A stretch of 64,000 bases of DNA, from NCBI RefSeq assembly GCF_003054195.1, contig NZ_QBKP01000003.1, forward strand, positions 62,001-126,000, in the 5' to 3' direction. Below, in pieces: positions 34,655 to 43,442 of this stretch. Source of the DNA: Gemmobacter caeni (lineage in GTDB: Bacteria > Pseudomonadota > Alphaproteobacteria > Rhodobacterales > Rhodobacteraceae). Both the position numbers and the translations under genes were made by a program. The notes below the pieces were generated by a model. It was not told the DNA's origin. It searched no databases and saw only the letters and a program-made list of their open reading frames with translations. Within the stretch, counting starts at the first letter, position 1. Every line of letters starts with the position of its first letter.

Positions 34655-36481
34655 ATGACTCTTCCGCTTCCTTCGCCGGTTTTCGATGCCAATGCCGCCG
34701 GGGGCGGGCTGGGCAATCTGCCCGAATGGGATCTGACCGATCTTTACCCCGCGCCGGATGCGCCCGAAGTTGCGCGCGACATGGCCTGGCTGGAAAAAGC
34801 CTGTGCCGATTTCGCGGCGGCCTATGAAGGCAAGCTGGCGGACCTCGATGCTGCCGGGTTGCTGGCCTGCGTGCAGGAATACGAGGCAATCGACGTGATC
34901 GCCGGGCGCCTGATGTCTTACGCCGGGCTGCGCTATTACCAGAACACCATGGACAGCGAGCGCGCCAAGTTCATGGCCGATGCGCAGGACCGTGTCACCA
35001 CCTTCACCACGCCGCTGGTGTTCTTCAGCCTGGAGTTCAACCGTCTGGAAGATGCGGCGCTGGACCGGCTGCTGGCCGCCAATGCCGATCTGGCCCGCTA
35101 CAAGCCGGTGTTCGACCGGATGCGCGCCATGCGCCCGCACCAGCTTTCGGACGAGTTGGAGCGCTTCCTGCATGACGAAAGCGTCGTCGGCGCCTCGGCC
35201 TGGAACAAGCTGTTCGACGAGACGATGGCAGGCCTGATGTTCAAGGTCGCGGGCGAGGAGGAGGAGCTGAACCTCGAAGCCACGCTGAACCTGCTGACCG
35301 ATACCGACCGCGCGAAACGCGAGGCTGCGGCGCGGTCGCTGGCCGAAGTCTTTGATCGCCATATCAAGCTGTTTGCGCGGGTGCACAACACGCTGGCCAA
35401 GGAAAAGGAAATCCATGATCGTTGGCGCAAGATGCCCAGCCCGCAGCATGGCCGCCATCTGTCGAACCATGTGGAACCCGAGGTGGTGCAGGCTTTGCGG
35501 GATGCCGTGGTTGCCGCCTATCCCAAGCTCAGCCATCGCTACTATGCGCTGAAGGCGAAATGGCTGGGTCTCGACCGGCTGCAAGTCTGGGACCGCAACG
35601 CGCCGCTGCCCATCGAACAGCCGAAAACCGTGGACTGGGATACCGCACGCAAGACGGTTTCCGATGCCTATGCCGTCTTCTCGCCGCGTCTGGCCGAACT
35701 GGCCGAGCCGTTCTTCACGCAGGGCTGGATCGACGCAGGTGTGAAGCCCGGCAAGGCCCCCGGTGCGTTCGCGCATCCGACCGTCACCACCGTGCATCCC
35801 TATGTGATGCTGAATTACCTCGGCAAACCGCGCGATGTGATGACGCTGGCGCATGAACTGGGGCATGGCGTGCATCAGCGGCTGGCGGCGGCACAGGGGG
35901 AGTTGTTGTCCTCCACCCCGCTGACGCTGGCCGAAACCGCCAGTGTGTTTGGCGAGATGCTGACCTTCCGCAAGCTCCTGGACGGAGCCAGAACCCCGGC
36001 CGAGCGCAAGACCTTGCTGGCCGGAAAGGTCGAGGACATGATCAATACGGTCGTGCGCCAGATCGCCTTCTATGATTTCGAATGCAAGCTGCATGCGGCG
36101 CGGGCGGAAGGGGAACTGACCCCCGACGACATCAATGCCCTGTGGATGAGCGTGCAGGCCGAAAGTCTTGGCCCGGCCTTCGATTTCATGGATGGGTATG
36201 AGACCTTCTGGGCCTATATCCCGCATTTCGTGCATTCGCCGTTCTACGTCTATGCCTATGCCTTCGGTGACGGGTTGGTGAACGCGCTTTACGCGGCCTA
36301 TGCCGATGGTCTGCCGGAGTTCCAGGAGAAGTATTTCGATCTGCTGAAGGCGGGCGGCTCGAAGCACCACAAGGAACTGCTGGCGCCCTTCGGGCTGGAT
36401 CTGTCTGATCCCGGTTTCTGGCAGAAGGGGCTCGACATGATCGCGGGCTTCATTGACGAGCTTGAGGCGATGGAAGCCTGA
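34655..36481 (+). CDS. pepF: M3 family oligoendopeptidase F
   Basis: This cytosolic zinc metallopeptidase cuts short oligopeptides. The 608-residue protein has the M3 zinc motif HELGH (400-404) and the downstream ASVFGEML segment that supplies the third ligand Glu. The N-terminal LPEWDLTDLYPAPDAPEV and the C-terminal YVYAYAFGDGLVNALYAAY are characteristic of the PepF/M3B group. It is divergent from the Anbu operon, so two peptide-degrading activities share a promoter region. A strong terminator follows. Confidence 0.94.
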   Translation: MTLPLPSPVFDANAAGGGLGNLPEWDLTDLYPAPDAPEVARDMAWLEKACADFAAAYEGKLADLDAAGLLACVQEYEAIDVIAGRLMSYAGLRYYQNTMDSERAKFMADAQDRVTTFTTPLVFFSLEFNRLEDAALDRLLAANADLARYKPVFDRMRAMRPHQLSDELERFLHDESVVGASAWNKLFDETMAGLMFKVAGEEEELNLEATLNLLTDTDRAKREAAARSLAEVFDRHIKLFARVHNTLAKEKEIHDRWRKMPSPQHGRHLSNHVEPEVVQALRDAVVAAYPKLSHRYYALKAKWLGLDRLQVWDRNAPLPIEQPKTVDWDTARKTVSDAYAVFSPRLAELAEPFFTQGWIDAGVKPGKAPGAFAHPTVTTVHPYVMLNYLGKPRDVMTLAHELGHGVHQRLAAAQGELLSSTPLTLAETASVFGEMLTFRKLLDGARTPAERKTLLAGKVEDMINTVVRQIAFYDFECKLHAARAEGELTPDDINALWMSVQAESLGPAFDFMDGYETFWAYIPHFVHSPFYVYAYAFGDGLVNALYAAYADGLPEFQEKYFDLLKAGGSKHHKELLAPFGLDLSDPGFWQKGLDMIAGFIDELEAMEA

Positions 36482-36486
36482 TCCTG

Positions 36487-36510
36487 AACCGGCCCTTCGG
36501 GGCCGGTTTT
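36487..36510 (+). terminator. Rho-independent terminator after pepF
   Basis: Nine-base arms AACCGGCCC (36487-36495) and GGGCCGGTT (36500-36508) with a TTCG loop are followed by T residues, six bases past the pepF stop. Confidence 0.9.
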
Positions 36511-36522
36511 CATTTGTGGTCG

Positions 36523-36891
36523 TCAGAAATGTGCCTTGGGCTCATCGGGTTTGCCCGCCGCCACAGCGAGCAAGCCGCCGACAAGGCAGAAGCCGATCGG
36601 GAACATGGTGAAGACGCCAAAGCCGAAGGCCAGATAGATCAGACCCGCCGACAACAGCATCAGAATACCACCCCAGAGCGCGCGCGCCCGCGCCATGGCG
36701 CCGCCGGCAATGGCCAGCAACGGGGCGAGGAAACTCGCAAGCCGGATGGTCTGCGCATTCTCGAACTGGCCGAACATCCGCCCGACTTCGGCGTGATTCT
36801 GAACGACCTCGGTATAGCCGAAGCTGAAGAAGCCCACGATCATGGCGAAGATGCCGCCAATCAATCCCAATACCAGAGCGGCGTTGCGCAT
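36523..36891 (-). CDS. Hypothetical four-helix membrane protein
   Basis: This 122-residue protein has four hydrophobic segments (about 4-25, 50-68, 72-91 and 93-112), with the short loop YTEVVQNHAEVGRMFGQFENAQ between the first two. It resembles small DUF4064-type membrane proteins but I cannot assign a family firmly. It is a single gene between the pepF terminator and the complex I subunit gene. Function unknown. Confidence 0.65.
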   Translation of the reverse strand: MRNAALVLGLIGGIFAMIVGFFSFGYTEVVQNHAEVGRMFGQFENAQTIRLASFLAPLLAIAGGAMARARALWGGILMLLSAGLIYLAFGFGVFTMFPIGFCLVGGLLAVAAGKPDEPKAHF

Positions 36892-36962
36892 GGCCTGTCC
36901 TTTGCTTCGGTCCGGGAAATCACATGGGACCAGCGGTGCGCCCGGTCAAGGGCACGGCAGGG

Positions 36963-37274
36963 TCAGTGCGTCCAGGCGCTGCGACGGTTGGTGGCGAAAT
37001 TCTCGCCATAGCCCAGCGGGCGCACGTTGGGTTTGCGCTTGTGGGTTTCCAGCACTTCGAACTCGATCCCGTTGTCACGGGCGTAATCTTCCGCAGCTTC
37101 GCGGCTGTCGAAGCGCAGCTTGACCTGGGTGGTGGTATCGGTGGTCGAAGTCCAGCCCATCAGCGGATCGACCTCGCGCGCGCTGGCGTGTGCAAATTCC
37201 AGCACCCAGCCCTTTGTCTTGGCGGTGCCCGATTGCATGGCGTTGCGGGCGGGCTGGTAGATGCGTGCGCGCAT
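36963..37274 (-). CDS. NDUFS4-like ETC complex I accessory subunit
   Basis: This 103-residue protein begins [16 protein letters not shown] and contains [22 protein letters not shown] and [15 protein letters not shown]. This is the ETC complex I subunit (NDUFS4/18 kDa) family, an accessory subunit of NADH:ubiquinone oxidoreductase shared by alphaproteobacteria and mitochondria. The ATG at 37274 is preceded by AAGGAG. It stands apart from any nuo genes, which is usual for this subunit. Confidence 0.9.
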   Translation of the reverse strand: MRARIYQPARNAMQSGTAKTKGWVLEFAHASAREVDPLMGWTSTTDTTTQVKLRFDSREAAEDYARDNGIEFEVLETHKRKPNVRPLGYGENFATNRRSAWTH

Positions 37275-37364
37275 GGGAAGCTCCTTGCAGATCTGCCTTC
37301 TTATTGGCGAAAACCGCAGGTTAGGCAAGGGCCGCCGCAGCGAAATCCGCCGCCTGAGCAAGGT

Positions 37365-37417
37365 CTGTCGGCTGGTCTGGGAGTGTGGTTGGGGTGTGGG
37401 GTGCGACCAGCCGACAG
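37365..37417. repeat. Perfect 13-base inverted repeat with G-rich loop
   Basis: Arms CTGTCGGCTGGTC (37365-37377) and GACCAGCCGACAG (37405-37417) are exact reverse complements. The 27-base loop has G-runs of 3, 4 and 4 on the plus strand, so it is C-rich on the minus strand. It could be the core of a small RNA or a structured leader. No T-run follows on either strand, so it is not a simple terminator. Confidence 0.7.
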
Positions 37418-37485
37418 TGCGTTGCTTGCCCTGTTACGATGCGGCATTCTGCAAAACTTCGCAACCAAAAGCTGAAACCGACGCA

Positions 37486-37507
37486 ATCAATTTTCTGTAA
37501 AATTGAT
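37486..37507. repeat. AT-rich 9-base inverted repeat upstream of uvrB
   Basis: ATCAATTTT (37486-37494) and AAAATTGAT (37499-37507) flank CTGT, and flanking GACG/CGTC could extend the stem with a small bulge. It lies 115 bases before the uvrB start and could be an operator or part of the leader. Confidence 0.55.
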
Positions 37508-37622
37508 CCGTCCGTCTTCAGACTCTGGCAATCAGGGTTAACGCTGTCTGAAAGGCAGCAGGTATTCGCCCCTTGAACCGGAACAAAAACGGATCATCTT
37601 GAGGGCAAGCCAAGGAATCGCT

Positions 37623-39800
37623 ATGCCGCACAACAATACCAACGCCCCGACCGAACGGCCCGAGGTGCTGACCCGTCCCAAGCTTGAAGGCGGGCGTCGC
37701 TTCGTCATGCATTCGCCCTTCCAGCCCGCAGGCGACCAGCCGACGGCTATCGCGGAACTGGTGGGGGGCGTGCAGGCGGGGGAGCATGATCAGGTTCTGC
37801 TGGGCGCCACCGGCACCGGCAAGACCTTCACAATGGCCAAGATCATCGAGGAAACCCAGCGTCCCGCCATCATCCTTGCGCCCAACAAGACGCTGGCTGC
37901 GCAATTATATGGCGAGTTCAAGGGCTTCTTCCCCGAAAACGCCGTCGAGTATTTCGTCAGCTATTACGATTACTACCAGCCCGAAGCCTATGTGCCGCGG
38001 TCGGACACCTATATCGAGAAGGAAAGCCAGATCAACGAACAGATTGACCGGATGCGCCACTCGGCCACCCGGGCGCTTCTGGAACGCGACGATGTGATCA
38101 TCGTGGCCTCGGTCAGTTGCATCTACGGTATCGGCTCGGTCGAAACCTATTCGGCCATGACGCAGGACCTGGTCGTCGGGCAGATGTATGAACAGCGGCA
38201 GGTGATTGCCGAACTGGTGGCCCAACAATACCGGCGCAACGATTCGGGCTTCCAGCGCGGCAGTTTCCGGGTGCGGGGCGACAGTCTGGAAGTCTGGCCC
38301 GCCCACCTTGAGGATCGGGCCTGGCGGTTTTCTTTCTTCGGGCCGGAACTGGAAAGCATCGTCGAATTCGACCCGCTGACCGGCGCGAAGACCGATGTGT
38401 TCAAGCAGATCCGTATTTACGCCAACAGCCACTACGTCACGCCGCGCCCGACCATGCAGCAGGCGATCAAGGGTATCAGGCTGGAGCTGAAGCAGCGGCT
38501 GGAACAATTGGTGGGGGAGGGCAAGCTGCTGGAGGCGCAGCGGCTGGAGCAGCGCTGCAATTTCGATCTGGAAATGCTGGAGGCGACCGGCGTCTGCAAC
38601 GGGATCGAGAACTATTCACGCTATCTGACAGGTCGCGCGCCGGGTGAGCCGCCGCCGACGCTGTTTGAATTCATCCCCGACAATGCCATTGTTTTCGCCG
38701 ATGAATCCCACGTTTCCGTGCCCCAGATCGGCGGCATGTATCGCGGTGACTATCGGCGCAAGTTCACGCTGGCGGAACACGGCTTCCGGTTGCCTTCCTG
38801 CATGGACAACCGGCCGCTGAAGTTCGAGGAATGGGACGCGATGCGCCCGCAGTCGATCTTCGTTTCGGCCACCCCGGCGGCGTGGGAGATGGAGCAGGCC
38901 GGCGGCGTCTTCGCCGAACAGGTGATCCGCCCGACCGGCCTTCTGGACCCGGTGGTAGAGATCCGCCCGGTGGAAATGCAGGTCGATGACCTGCTGGACG
39001 AGATCCGCCGCGTCGCGGCGCAGGGGCTGCGGGTTCTGGTCACCACGCTGACCAAGCGCATGGCCGAAGACCTGACCGAATATTTCCACGAACAGGGCAT
39101 CCGCATCCGCTATATGCACTCGGACATCGACACGATCGAACGCATTGAAATCCTGCGGGATTTACGTCTGGGGGCCTTTGATGTGCTGGTGGGCATCAAC
39201 CTGCTGCGCGAGGGGCTGGATATCCCCGAATGTGGGTTGGTTGCCATTCTGGATGCGGACAAGGAAGGGTTCCTGCGGTCGGAAACCTCGCTGATCCAGA
39301 CCATCGGGCGGGCGGCGCGGAATGCCGAGGGTCGGGTGATCATGTATGCCGACCGGATCACCGGCAGCATGGAGCGCGCACTCGCCGAAACCAATCGGCG
39401 GCGCGAGAAACAGATGGCCTATAACGAGGCGCATGGCATCACGCCGCAGACGGTGAAGAAGAACGTCGAGGATGTGCTCGCGGGTCTCTGGCAGGGCGAT
39501 ACCGATCAGGCGCGTATCACGACCAGGGTGGACAAGCCCATGGTTGGGCAGAACCTCGCGGCGCATCTGGAAGCGCTGCGGGTGCAGATGCGCAAGGCCG
39601 CCGAGAACCTCGAATTCGAGGAGGCCGCGCGCCTTCGGGACGAGGTCAAGCGTCTGGAGGCCGTGGAGCTTGCCGTTGCGGACGATCCTCTGGCCCGGCA
39701 GGAAGCCGTGGAAGAGGCCGTCGATGCAGCGGTGAAGCAAAGCGGACGGTCCACCGCCGGGCGGGCGGGTCAGCGCGGCGGCAACAAGCGGCGGCGCTGA
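37623..39800 (+). CDS. uvrB: Excinuclease ABC subunit B
   Basis: UvrB is the damage-verifying helicase-like subunit of nucleotide excision repair, loaded by UvrA and joined by UvrC. The 725-residue protein has Walker A GATGTGKT (61-68), the beta-hairpin [12 protein letters not shown] that probes DNA, the DESH box, helicase motif VI (QTIGRAARN) and a C-terminal UVR domain ([24 protein letters not shown] type). The C-terminus is extended by a basic Gly/Arg-rich tail. The ATG at 37623 has AAGGA in front; the TTG at 37599 is less likely. Confidence 0.97.
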   Translation: MPHNNTNAPTERPEVLTRPKLEGGRRFVMHSPFQPAGDQPTAIAELVGGVQAGEHDQVLLGATGTGKTFTMAKIIEETQRPAIILAPNKTLAAQLYGEFKGFFPENAVEYFVSYYDYYQPEAYVPRSDTYIEKESQINEQIDRMRHSATRALLERDDVIIVASVSCIYGIGSVETYSAMTQDLVVGQMYEQRQVIAELVAQQYRRNDSGFQRGSFRVRGDSLEVWPAHLEDRAWRFSFFGPELESIVEFDPLTGAKTDVFKQIRIYANSHYVTPRPTMQQAIKGIRLELKQRLEQLVGEGKLLEAQRLEQRCNFDLEMLEATGVCNGIENYSRYLTGRAPGEPPPTLFEFIPDNAIVFADESHVSVPQIGGMYRGDYRRKFTLAEHGFRLPSCMDNRPLKFEEWDAMRPQSIFVSATPAAWEMEQAGGVFAEQVIRPTGLLDPVVEIRPVEMQVDDLLDEIRRVAAQGLRVLVTTLTKRMAEDLTEYFHEQGIRIRYMHSDIDTIERIEILRDLRLGAFDVLVGINLLREGLDIPECGLVAILDADKEGFLRSETSLIQTIGRAARNAEGRVIMYADRITGSMERALAETNRRREKQMAYNEAHGITPQTVKKNVEDVLAGLWQGDTDQARITTRVDKPMVGQNLAAHLEALRVQMRKAAENLEFEEAARLRDEVKRLEAVELAVADDPLARQEAVEEAVDAAVKQSGRSTAGRAGQRGGNKRRR

Positions 39801-39845
39801 ACCGGCGTCACCGGACCGGCAGGGCCCGCCCGCCGGGTTGCGGCG

Positions 39846-40163
39846 TTAAAGAACAGCCGCCACTTCGTACATCACCGGCTCGAAACTGCGGCAGAGCGTG
39901 GCGATAACCTTGTTGCGCTGGCGCATCTCGGGGCTGCGCAGCATGGCCTGATAGTCCTCGCGCCGCTGCCATTGCGAATAGTTGCAGATCCGGGTCTGCG
40001 CATCATTCATATGCAGGCCCGCCGCGATGAAACCGGGTTGCTTGCTGATGAATTCGCGATAGGCGTCTTCCAGCGCCTCCATCAGGTCATGGGCGGTGCC
40101 GGGGCTGAGTTCGAAGGTGGTGATGACAGTCTGGCCTTGAAAGGCGGTGCGGATGTCTGGCAT
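39846..40163 (-). CDS. Antibiotic biosynthesis monooxygenase (ABM) family protein
   Basis: This 105-residue ferredoxin-like barrel protein starts at the ATG at 40163 (MPDIRTAFQGQTVITTFEL) and contains FISKQPGFIAAGLHMNDAQTRICNYSQW, which matches the ABM domain. Members are cofactor-free monooxygenases, heme-degrading enzymes or of unknown activity. The frame extends upstream to 40397 but those residues are a shadow of the opposite-strand gene. It is divergent from the small membrane protein gene, 49 bases away. Confidence 0.82.
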   Translation of the reverse strand: MPDIRTAFQGQTVITTFELSPGTAHDLMEALEDAYREFISKQPGFIAAGLHMNDAQTRICNYSQWQRREDYQAMLRSPEMRQRNKVIATLCRSFEPVMYEVAAVL

Positions 40164-40212
40164 GGTTGGCTCCTCCTGCCCAGGCAGCCTAACAGAAAAA
40201 GCCAGAGGAAAC

Positions 40213-40401
40213 ATGCGCCTCATCGACGCCGACCATCCGATGTTCGCCCGGCCCGTGGTACGCTGGCTGACGGCGGTGCTGCCGCTGATCTGGGCGGGGC
40301 TGGAACTGGCGGCGGGGAATACCGGCTGGGCAGTCATGTTCGGTCTGGCGGGCGCGGTTGCAGTATACGAACTGATCATCGTCGGCCCTTCGGGCAAGTG
40401 A
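40213..40401 (+). CDS. Small hypothetical membrane protein
   Basis: This 62-residue protein starts at the ATG at 40213, preceded by AGAGGAAAC. It begins MRLIDADHPMFARPVVRW and has two hydrophobic segments (about 18-34 and 38-56). I recall similar short proteins (RLIDADHPMF start) in Rhodobacteraceae, none characterised. Its end overlaps the end of the convergent lipoprotein gene by 26 bases. Confidence 0.7.
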   Translation: MRLIDADHPMFARPVVRWLTAVLPLIWAGLELAAGNTGWAVMFGLAGAVAVYELIIVGPSGK

Positions 40402-40678
40402 CGCGGGCGCGCATCTCGCCGCTGTCACCCCGCACGGTCGAAGGCAGCACGTCGCAGCCGGTGAGCCACGGAACCACGGCGATCATGGTCGCCCGGATGT
40501 TCGCATGTTCCCCTGGCGCGGCCCAGCCTTCGCGGATGACCTCCACCTGATTGGCCTTTCGGTAGACGGTGTAGCGATGGCCGTCGACAACGGTTTCATG
40601 CCGCGCGCCGCCGAACATCAGCGGCGCGGGCTGGGCGCCGCAACCGGCGCAGAGCAGGAGCAAAAGCAGGATTCGCAT
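40376..40678 (-). CDS. Hypothetical lipoprotein
   Basis: This 100-residue protein has a short lipoprotein signal, MRILLLLLLCAGC, with the lipobox CAGC. The mature part contains HRYTVYRKANQVEVIREGW and two Cys (GCDVLP and VTCPKG) that may form a disulfide. I recognise no family. It overlaps the 3' end of the small membrane protein gene on the other strand. Confidence 0.65.
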   Translation of the reverse strand: MRILLLLLLCAGCGAQPAPLMFGGARHETVVDGHRYTVYRKANQVEVIREGWAAPGEHANIRATMIAVVPWLTGCDVLPSTVRGDSGEMRARVTCPKGRR

Positions 40679-40723
40679 CCTGCCACCTTGCGCGCCGATT
40701 GGTTGACGAATGCCTAACGCAGG

Positions 40724-42097
40724 TTAGCCCAGCACGGATTTCACCGCATCAGCGGCGGCGGCGATCACCGTATCGGCCTCGGCCTCCGTCAGGCAGAGCG
40801 GCGGGGCGAAACCCAGAATATCCCCCTGCGGCATAGCGCGGCCGATCACGCCACGATCCAGCAGCGCGGCGGCAATGGCGGGACCGACCTTGCGTGCGGG
40901 ATCAAAGAAGCGGCGGTCGTCGCGGTCCTCGACAAATTCCACTGCCGCCATCAGCCCGTCGCCGCGCACTTCACCGACATGAGCATGCCCGGCCAGCGCA
41001 TCGGCCAGCCCTCTGCGGAAATGCGCGCCGATTGTGCCGGCGTTCTGCACCAGACTCAGATCGTCGATCAGCCGCAGGTTCGCCACCCCGGCGGCGGCAC
41101 AGATCGGATGCGCGGAATAGGTCCAGCCGTGGCCCATCGGCCCGAAGTCATCCGATCCCTGCACCAGCACCTGCCACAGCCGATCCGACACGATGGACCC
41201 CGACAGCGGCGCATAGGCCGAGGTCAGCCCCTTGGCGATGGTGATGAGGTCCGGCTCCATCCCGTAATGGGTCGACCCGAACATGGTGCCGAGGCGCCCG
41301 AAGCCCGTCACCACCTCATCCGCCACCAGCAGGATGTCGTATTTCTTCAGCACGGCCTGAATCGCGGCCCAATAGCCCTCGGGCGGGGGCACGATGCCGC
41401 CGGTGCCAAGGATCGGCTCGCCGATGAAGGCGGCGATGGTGTCGGGGCCTTCGGAAAGGATCAGCTCTTCCAGCTTTGCCGCGCAATGGGCGCTGAACTG
41501 CGCCTCGGTCATCGAGCGATCCTCGCGGCGGAAGAAATAAGGTGCCTCGGTATGCAGGACGGGCGCGCGCGGCAGGTCGAAATGCGCGTGGAACAGCGAA
41601 AGGCCGGTCAGGCTGCCGGTCATCACGCCCGAGCCGTGATAGCCGCGCCAGCGCGAGATGATCTTCTTCTTCTCGGGGCGGCCGAGGATATTGTTGTAAT
41701 ACCAGATCAGCTTGATGTTCGTTTCATTCGCGTCCGACCCGGAGAGACCGAAATAGACCCGGCTCATATGGGCAGGCGCGCGTTCGATGATCATGCGGGC
41801 CAGGGTGATGCTGGCCTCGGTGCCGTGCCCGACATAGGCGTGGTAATATGCGAGCTCGCGGGCCTGTTCGGCAATCGCTTCAGCGATCTCGGTCCGGCCA
41901 TATCCCACGTTCACGCAGTACAGCCCGGCAAAGGCGTCGAGGCTGCGCTTACCCGCGGTATCGGTTATATGGCAACCCTCGCCCCCGGCGATGACCCGGC
42001 GCGCGCTTTCGCCCCGCGCATGCATGCCCATATGGGTGGAGGGGTGAAAGAAATGGTCGCGGTCCCAGGCATTCAGCTCGTTGTCGTGGTCGGCCAT
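40724..42097 (-). CDS. doeD: Class III aminotransferase, probable diaminobutyrate transaminase (DoeD-like)
   Basis: This 457-residue PLP aminotransferase (fold type I, class III) starts at the ATG at 42097 (MADHDNELNAWDRDHFFHPS); the much longer open frame to 43471 is an antisense extension. GSDANETNIKL, LVADEVVTGFGRLG and the PLP lysine in TIAKGLTSAYAPLSG are clear. It is divergent from doeA-doeB, so its likely role is transamination of L-2,4-diaminobutyrate to aspartate semialdehyde in ectoine breakdown. On sequence alone other omega-amino acids are possible. The final pathway dehydrogenase doeC is not adjacent. Confidence 0.8.
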   Translation of the reverse strand: MADHDNELNAWDRDHFFHPSTHMGMHARGESARRVIAGGEGCHITDTAGKRSLDAFAGLYCVNVGYGRTEIAEAIAEQARELAYYHAYVGHGTEASITLARMIIERAPAHMSRVYFGLSGSDANETNIKLIWYYNNILGRPEKKKIISRWRGYHGSGVMTGSLTGLSLFHAHFDLPRAPVLHTEAPYFFRREDRSMTEAQFSAHCAAKLEELILSEGPDTIAAFIGEPILGTGGIVPPPEGYWAAIQAVLKKYDILLVADEVVTGFGRLGTMFGSTHYGMEPDLITIAKGLTSAYAPLSGSIVSDRLWQVLVQGSDDFGPMGHGWTYSAHPICAAAGVANLRLIDDLSLVQNAGTIGAHFRRGLADALAGHAHVGEVRGDGLMAAVEFVEDRDDRRFFDPARKVGPAIAAALLDRGVIGRAMPQGDILGFAPPLCLTEAEADTVIAAAADAVKSVLG

Positions 42098-42256
42098 GTC
42101 GGTCCTTTCCCTGCGCTTTGCCCCAAGGCTAGACCAAGGCGCCCTGCCGATCCAGCCGCAAGGCCAGGCGCTTGATAATGTCTCCCGGCAAGCTAACCTG
42201 CATCGGCGTGACGCGCTGCCGGAGCGGGAATGCGTCGCAGAAGCGGAGGCGTGGAA

Positions 42257-43438
42257 ATGTCGGATGTCATCCTGAAGTTCAGCCGCGAGGAATATGCCGC
42301 CCGCCTGGAAAAGACCCGGCGGGCGATGGAGGCGAAAGGGGTCGATCTGCTGATCGTCACCGATCCCAGCAGTATGAACTGGCTGACCGGCTATGACGGC
42401 TGGTCGTTCTATGTCCATCAATGTGTCGTGGTGCTGCCGCAGGGCGAGCCGGTCTGGTATGGCCGGGGGCAGGATGCCAATGGCGCGCGGCTGACCGCCT
42501 ATCTGCGCCCCGACAACATCATCGGTTATCCCGATCATTATGTGCAGTCGACCGAACGGCACCCGATGGACCTGCTGTCGCAGATTCTGACCGACCGGGG
42601 CCACGGGAAGGCGCGGATCGGGGTCGAGATGGACAATTACTGGTTCACAGCCGCGGCCTTCGCCAGCCTGACAAAGCATCTGCCGAATGCACGGTTCAGC
42701 GATTGCACCGCGCTGGTGAACTGGCAACGCGCCTGCAAGAGCCCGCAGGAAATCGCCTACATGCGCACAGCCGCGCGGATCGTGGAAAAGATGCACGAGC
42801 GCATTCTGGAAAAGGTCGAGCCGGGGATGCGCAAATGCGATCTGGTGGCCGAAATCCAGGATGCAGGTCTTCGAGGCGTGGAAGGGGCGGGCGGCGATTA
42901 TCCTGCGATCGTGCCGCTGCTGCCCTCGGGGCGCGACGCCTCGGCGCCGCATCTGACCTGGGATGACCGGCCGATGCAGCGTGGCATGGGCACTTTCTTT
43001 GAAATCGCGGGCTGCTATCACCGCTATCATGTGCCGCTGTCGCGCACCGTGTTTCTGGGCAAGCCGACCCAGGCGTTTCTGGAGGCAGAGAAGGCGACGC
43101 TGGAAGGGATGGAGGCTGGCCTTGCCGCCGCGAAACCCGGCAATACCTGCGAGGATATCGCGCGCGGCTTCTTCGGCGTGCTGGCGAAATACGGCATCGT
43201 GAAGGACAACCGCACCGGCTATGGCATCGGCGTCAGCTATCCGCCGGACTGGGGCGAACGCACCATGAGCCTGCGGCCCGGCGACCGGACGGAACTGCAA
43301 CCCGGCATGACCTTCCATTTCATGACCGGCCTCTGGCTGGAAGATATGGGATTGGAAATCACCGAATCCATCCTGATCACCGAAACCGGGGTCGAATGTC
43401 TGGCCAATGTGCCGCGCCAGCTTTTCGTGAAGGATTGA
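42257..43438 (+). CDS. doeA: Ectoine hydrolase (M24 peptidase fold)
   Basis: DoeA opens the ectoine ring to N-acetyl-diaminobutyrate. The 393-residue protein has a creatinase-type N-terminal domain (DLLIVTDPSSMNWLTGYDGWSFYVHQ) and a C-terminal pita-bread M24 domain. The segments PDHYVQSTERHPMDLL and RIGVEMDNYWFTAAA are characteristic of DoeA/EutD rather than of prolidases. The ATG at 42257 has GGAGG seven bases upstream. doeB follows after four bases, giving a tight two-gene operon, divergent from the aminotransferase gene with 159 bases between them. Confidence 0.9.
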   Translation: MSDVILKFSREEYAARLEKTRRAMEAKGVDLLIVTDPSSMNWLTGYDGWSFYVHQCVVVLPQGEPVWYGRGQDANGARLTAYLRPDNIIGYPDHYVQSTERHPMDLLSQILTDRGHGKARIGVEMDNYWFTAAAFASLTKHLPNARFSDCTALVNWQRACKSPQEIAYMRTAARIVEKMHERILEKVEPGMRKCDLVAEIQDAGLRGVEGAGGDYPAIVPLLPSGRDASAPHLTWDDRPMQRGMGTFFEIAGCYHRYHVPLSRTVFLGKPTQAFLEAEKATLEGMEAGLAAAKPGNTCEDIARGFFGVLAKYGIVKDNRTGYGIGVSYPPDWGERTMSLRPGDRTELQPGMTFHFMTGLWLEDMGLEITESILITETGVECLANVPRQLFVKD

Positions 43439-43442
43439 GCCG

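Larger units (their letters stand above)
37275..37622. other. Gene-free 348-base region before uvrB with strong secondary structure
   Basis: No convincing coding region is present; short open frames here lack ribosome binding sites. The stretch holds a 13-base perfect inverted repeat with a G-rich loop (37365-37417) and an AT-rich 9-base inverted repeat (37486-37507). No alphaproteobacterial LexA box (GTTC-N7-GTTC or its complement) was found, although uvrB is an SOS gene in many bacteria. Confidence 0.5.

Noticed and set aside
37261-37500. 79-codon plus-strand open frame before uvrB
   Set aside because: It has no ribosome binding site, overlaps the complex I subunit gene and crosses the hairpin; its composition is not protein-like.
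37560-37600. Possible LexA box (GAAC near-repeat, GAACCGGAAC) before uvrB
   Set aside because: The spacing between the two GAAC elements is two bases, not the seven expected for alphaproteobacterial LexA sites.
37599-37622. TTG start giving a longer UvrB
   Set aside because: The ATG at 37623 has an AAGGA ribosome binding site at good spacing, while the TTG has none.
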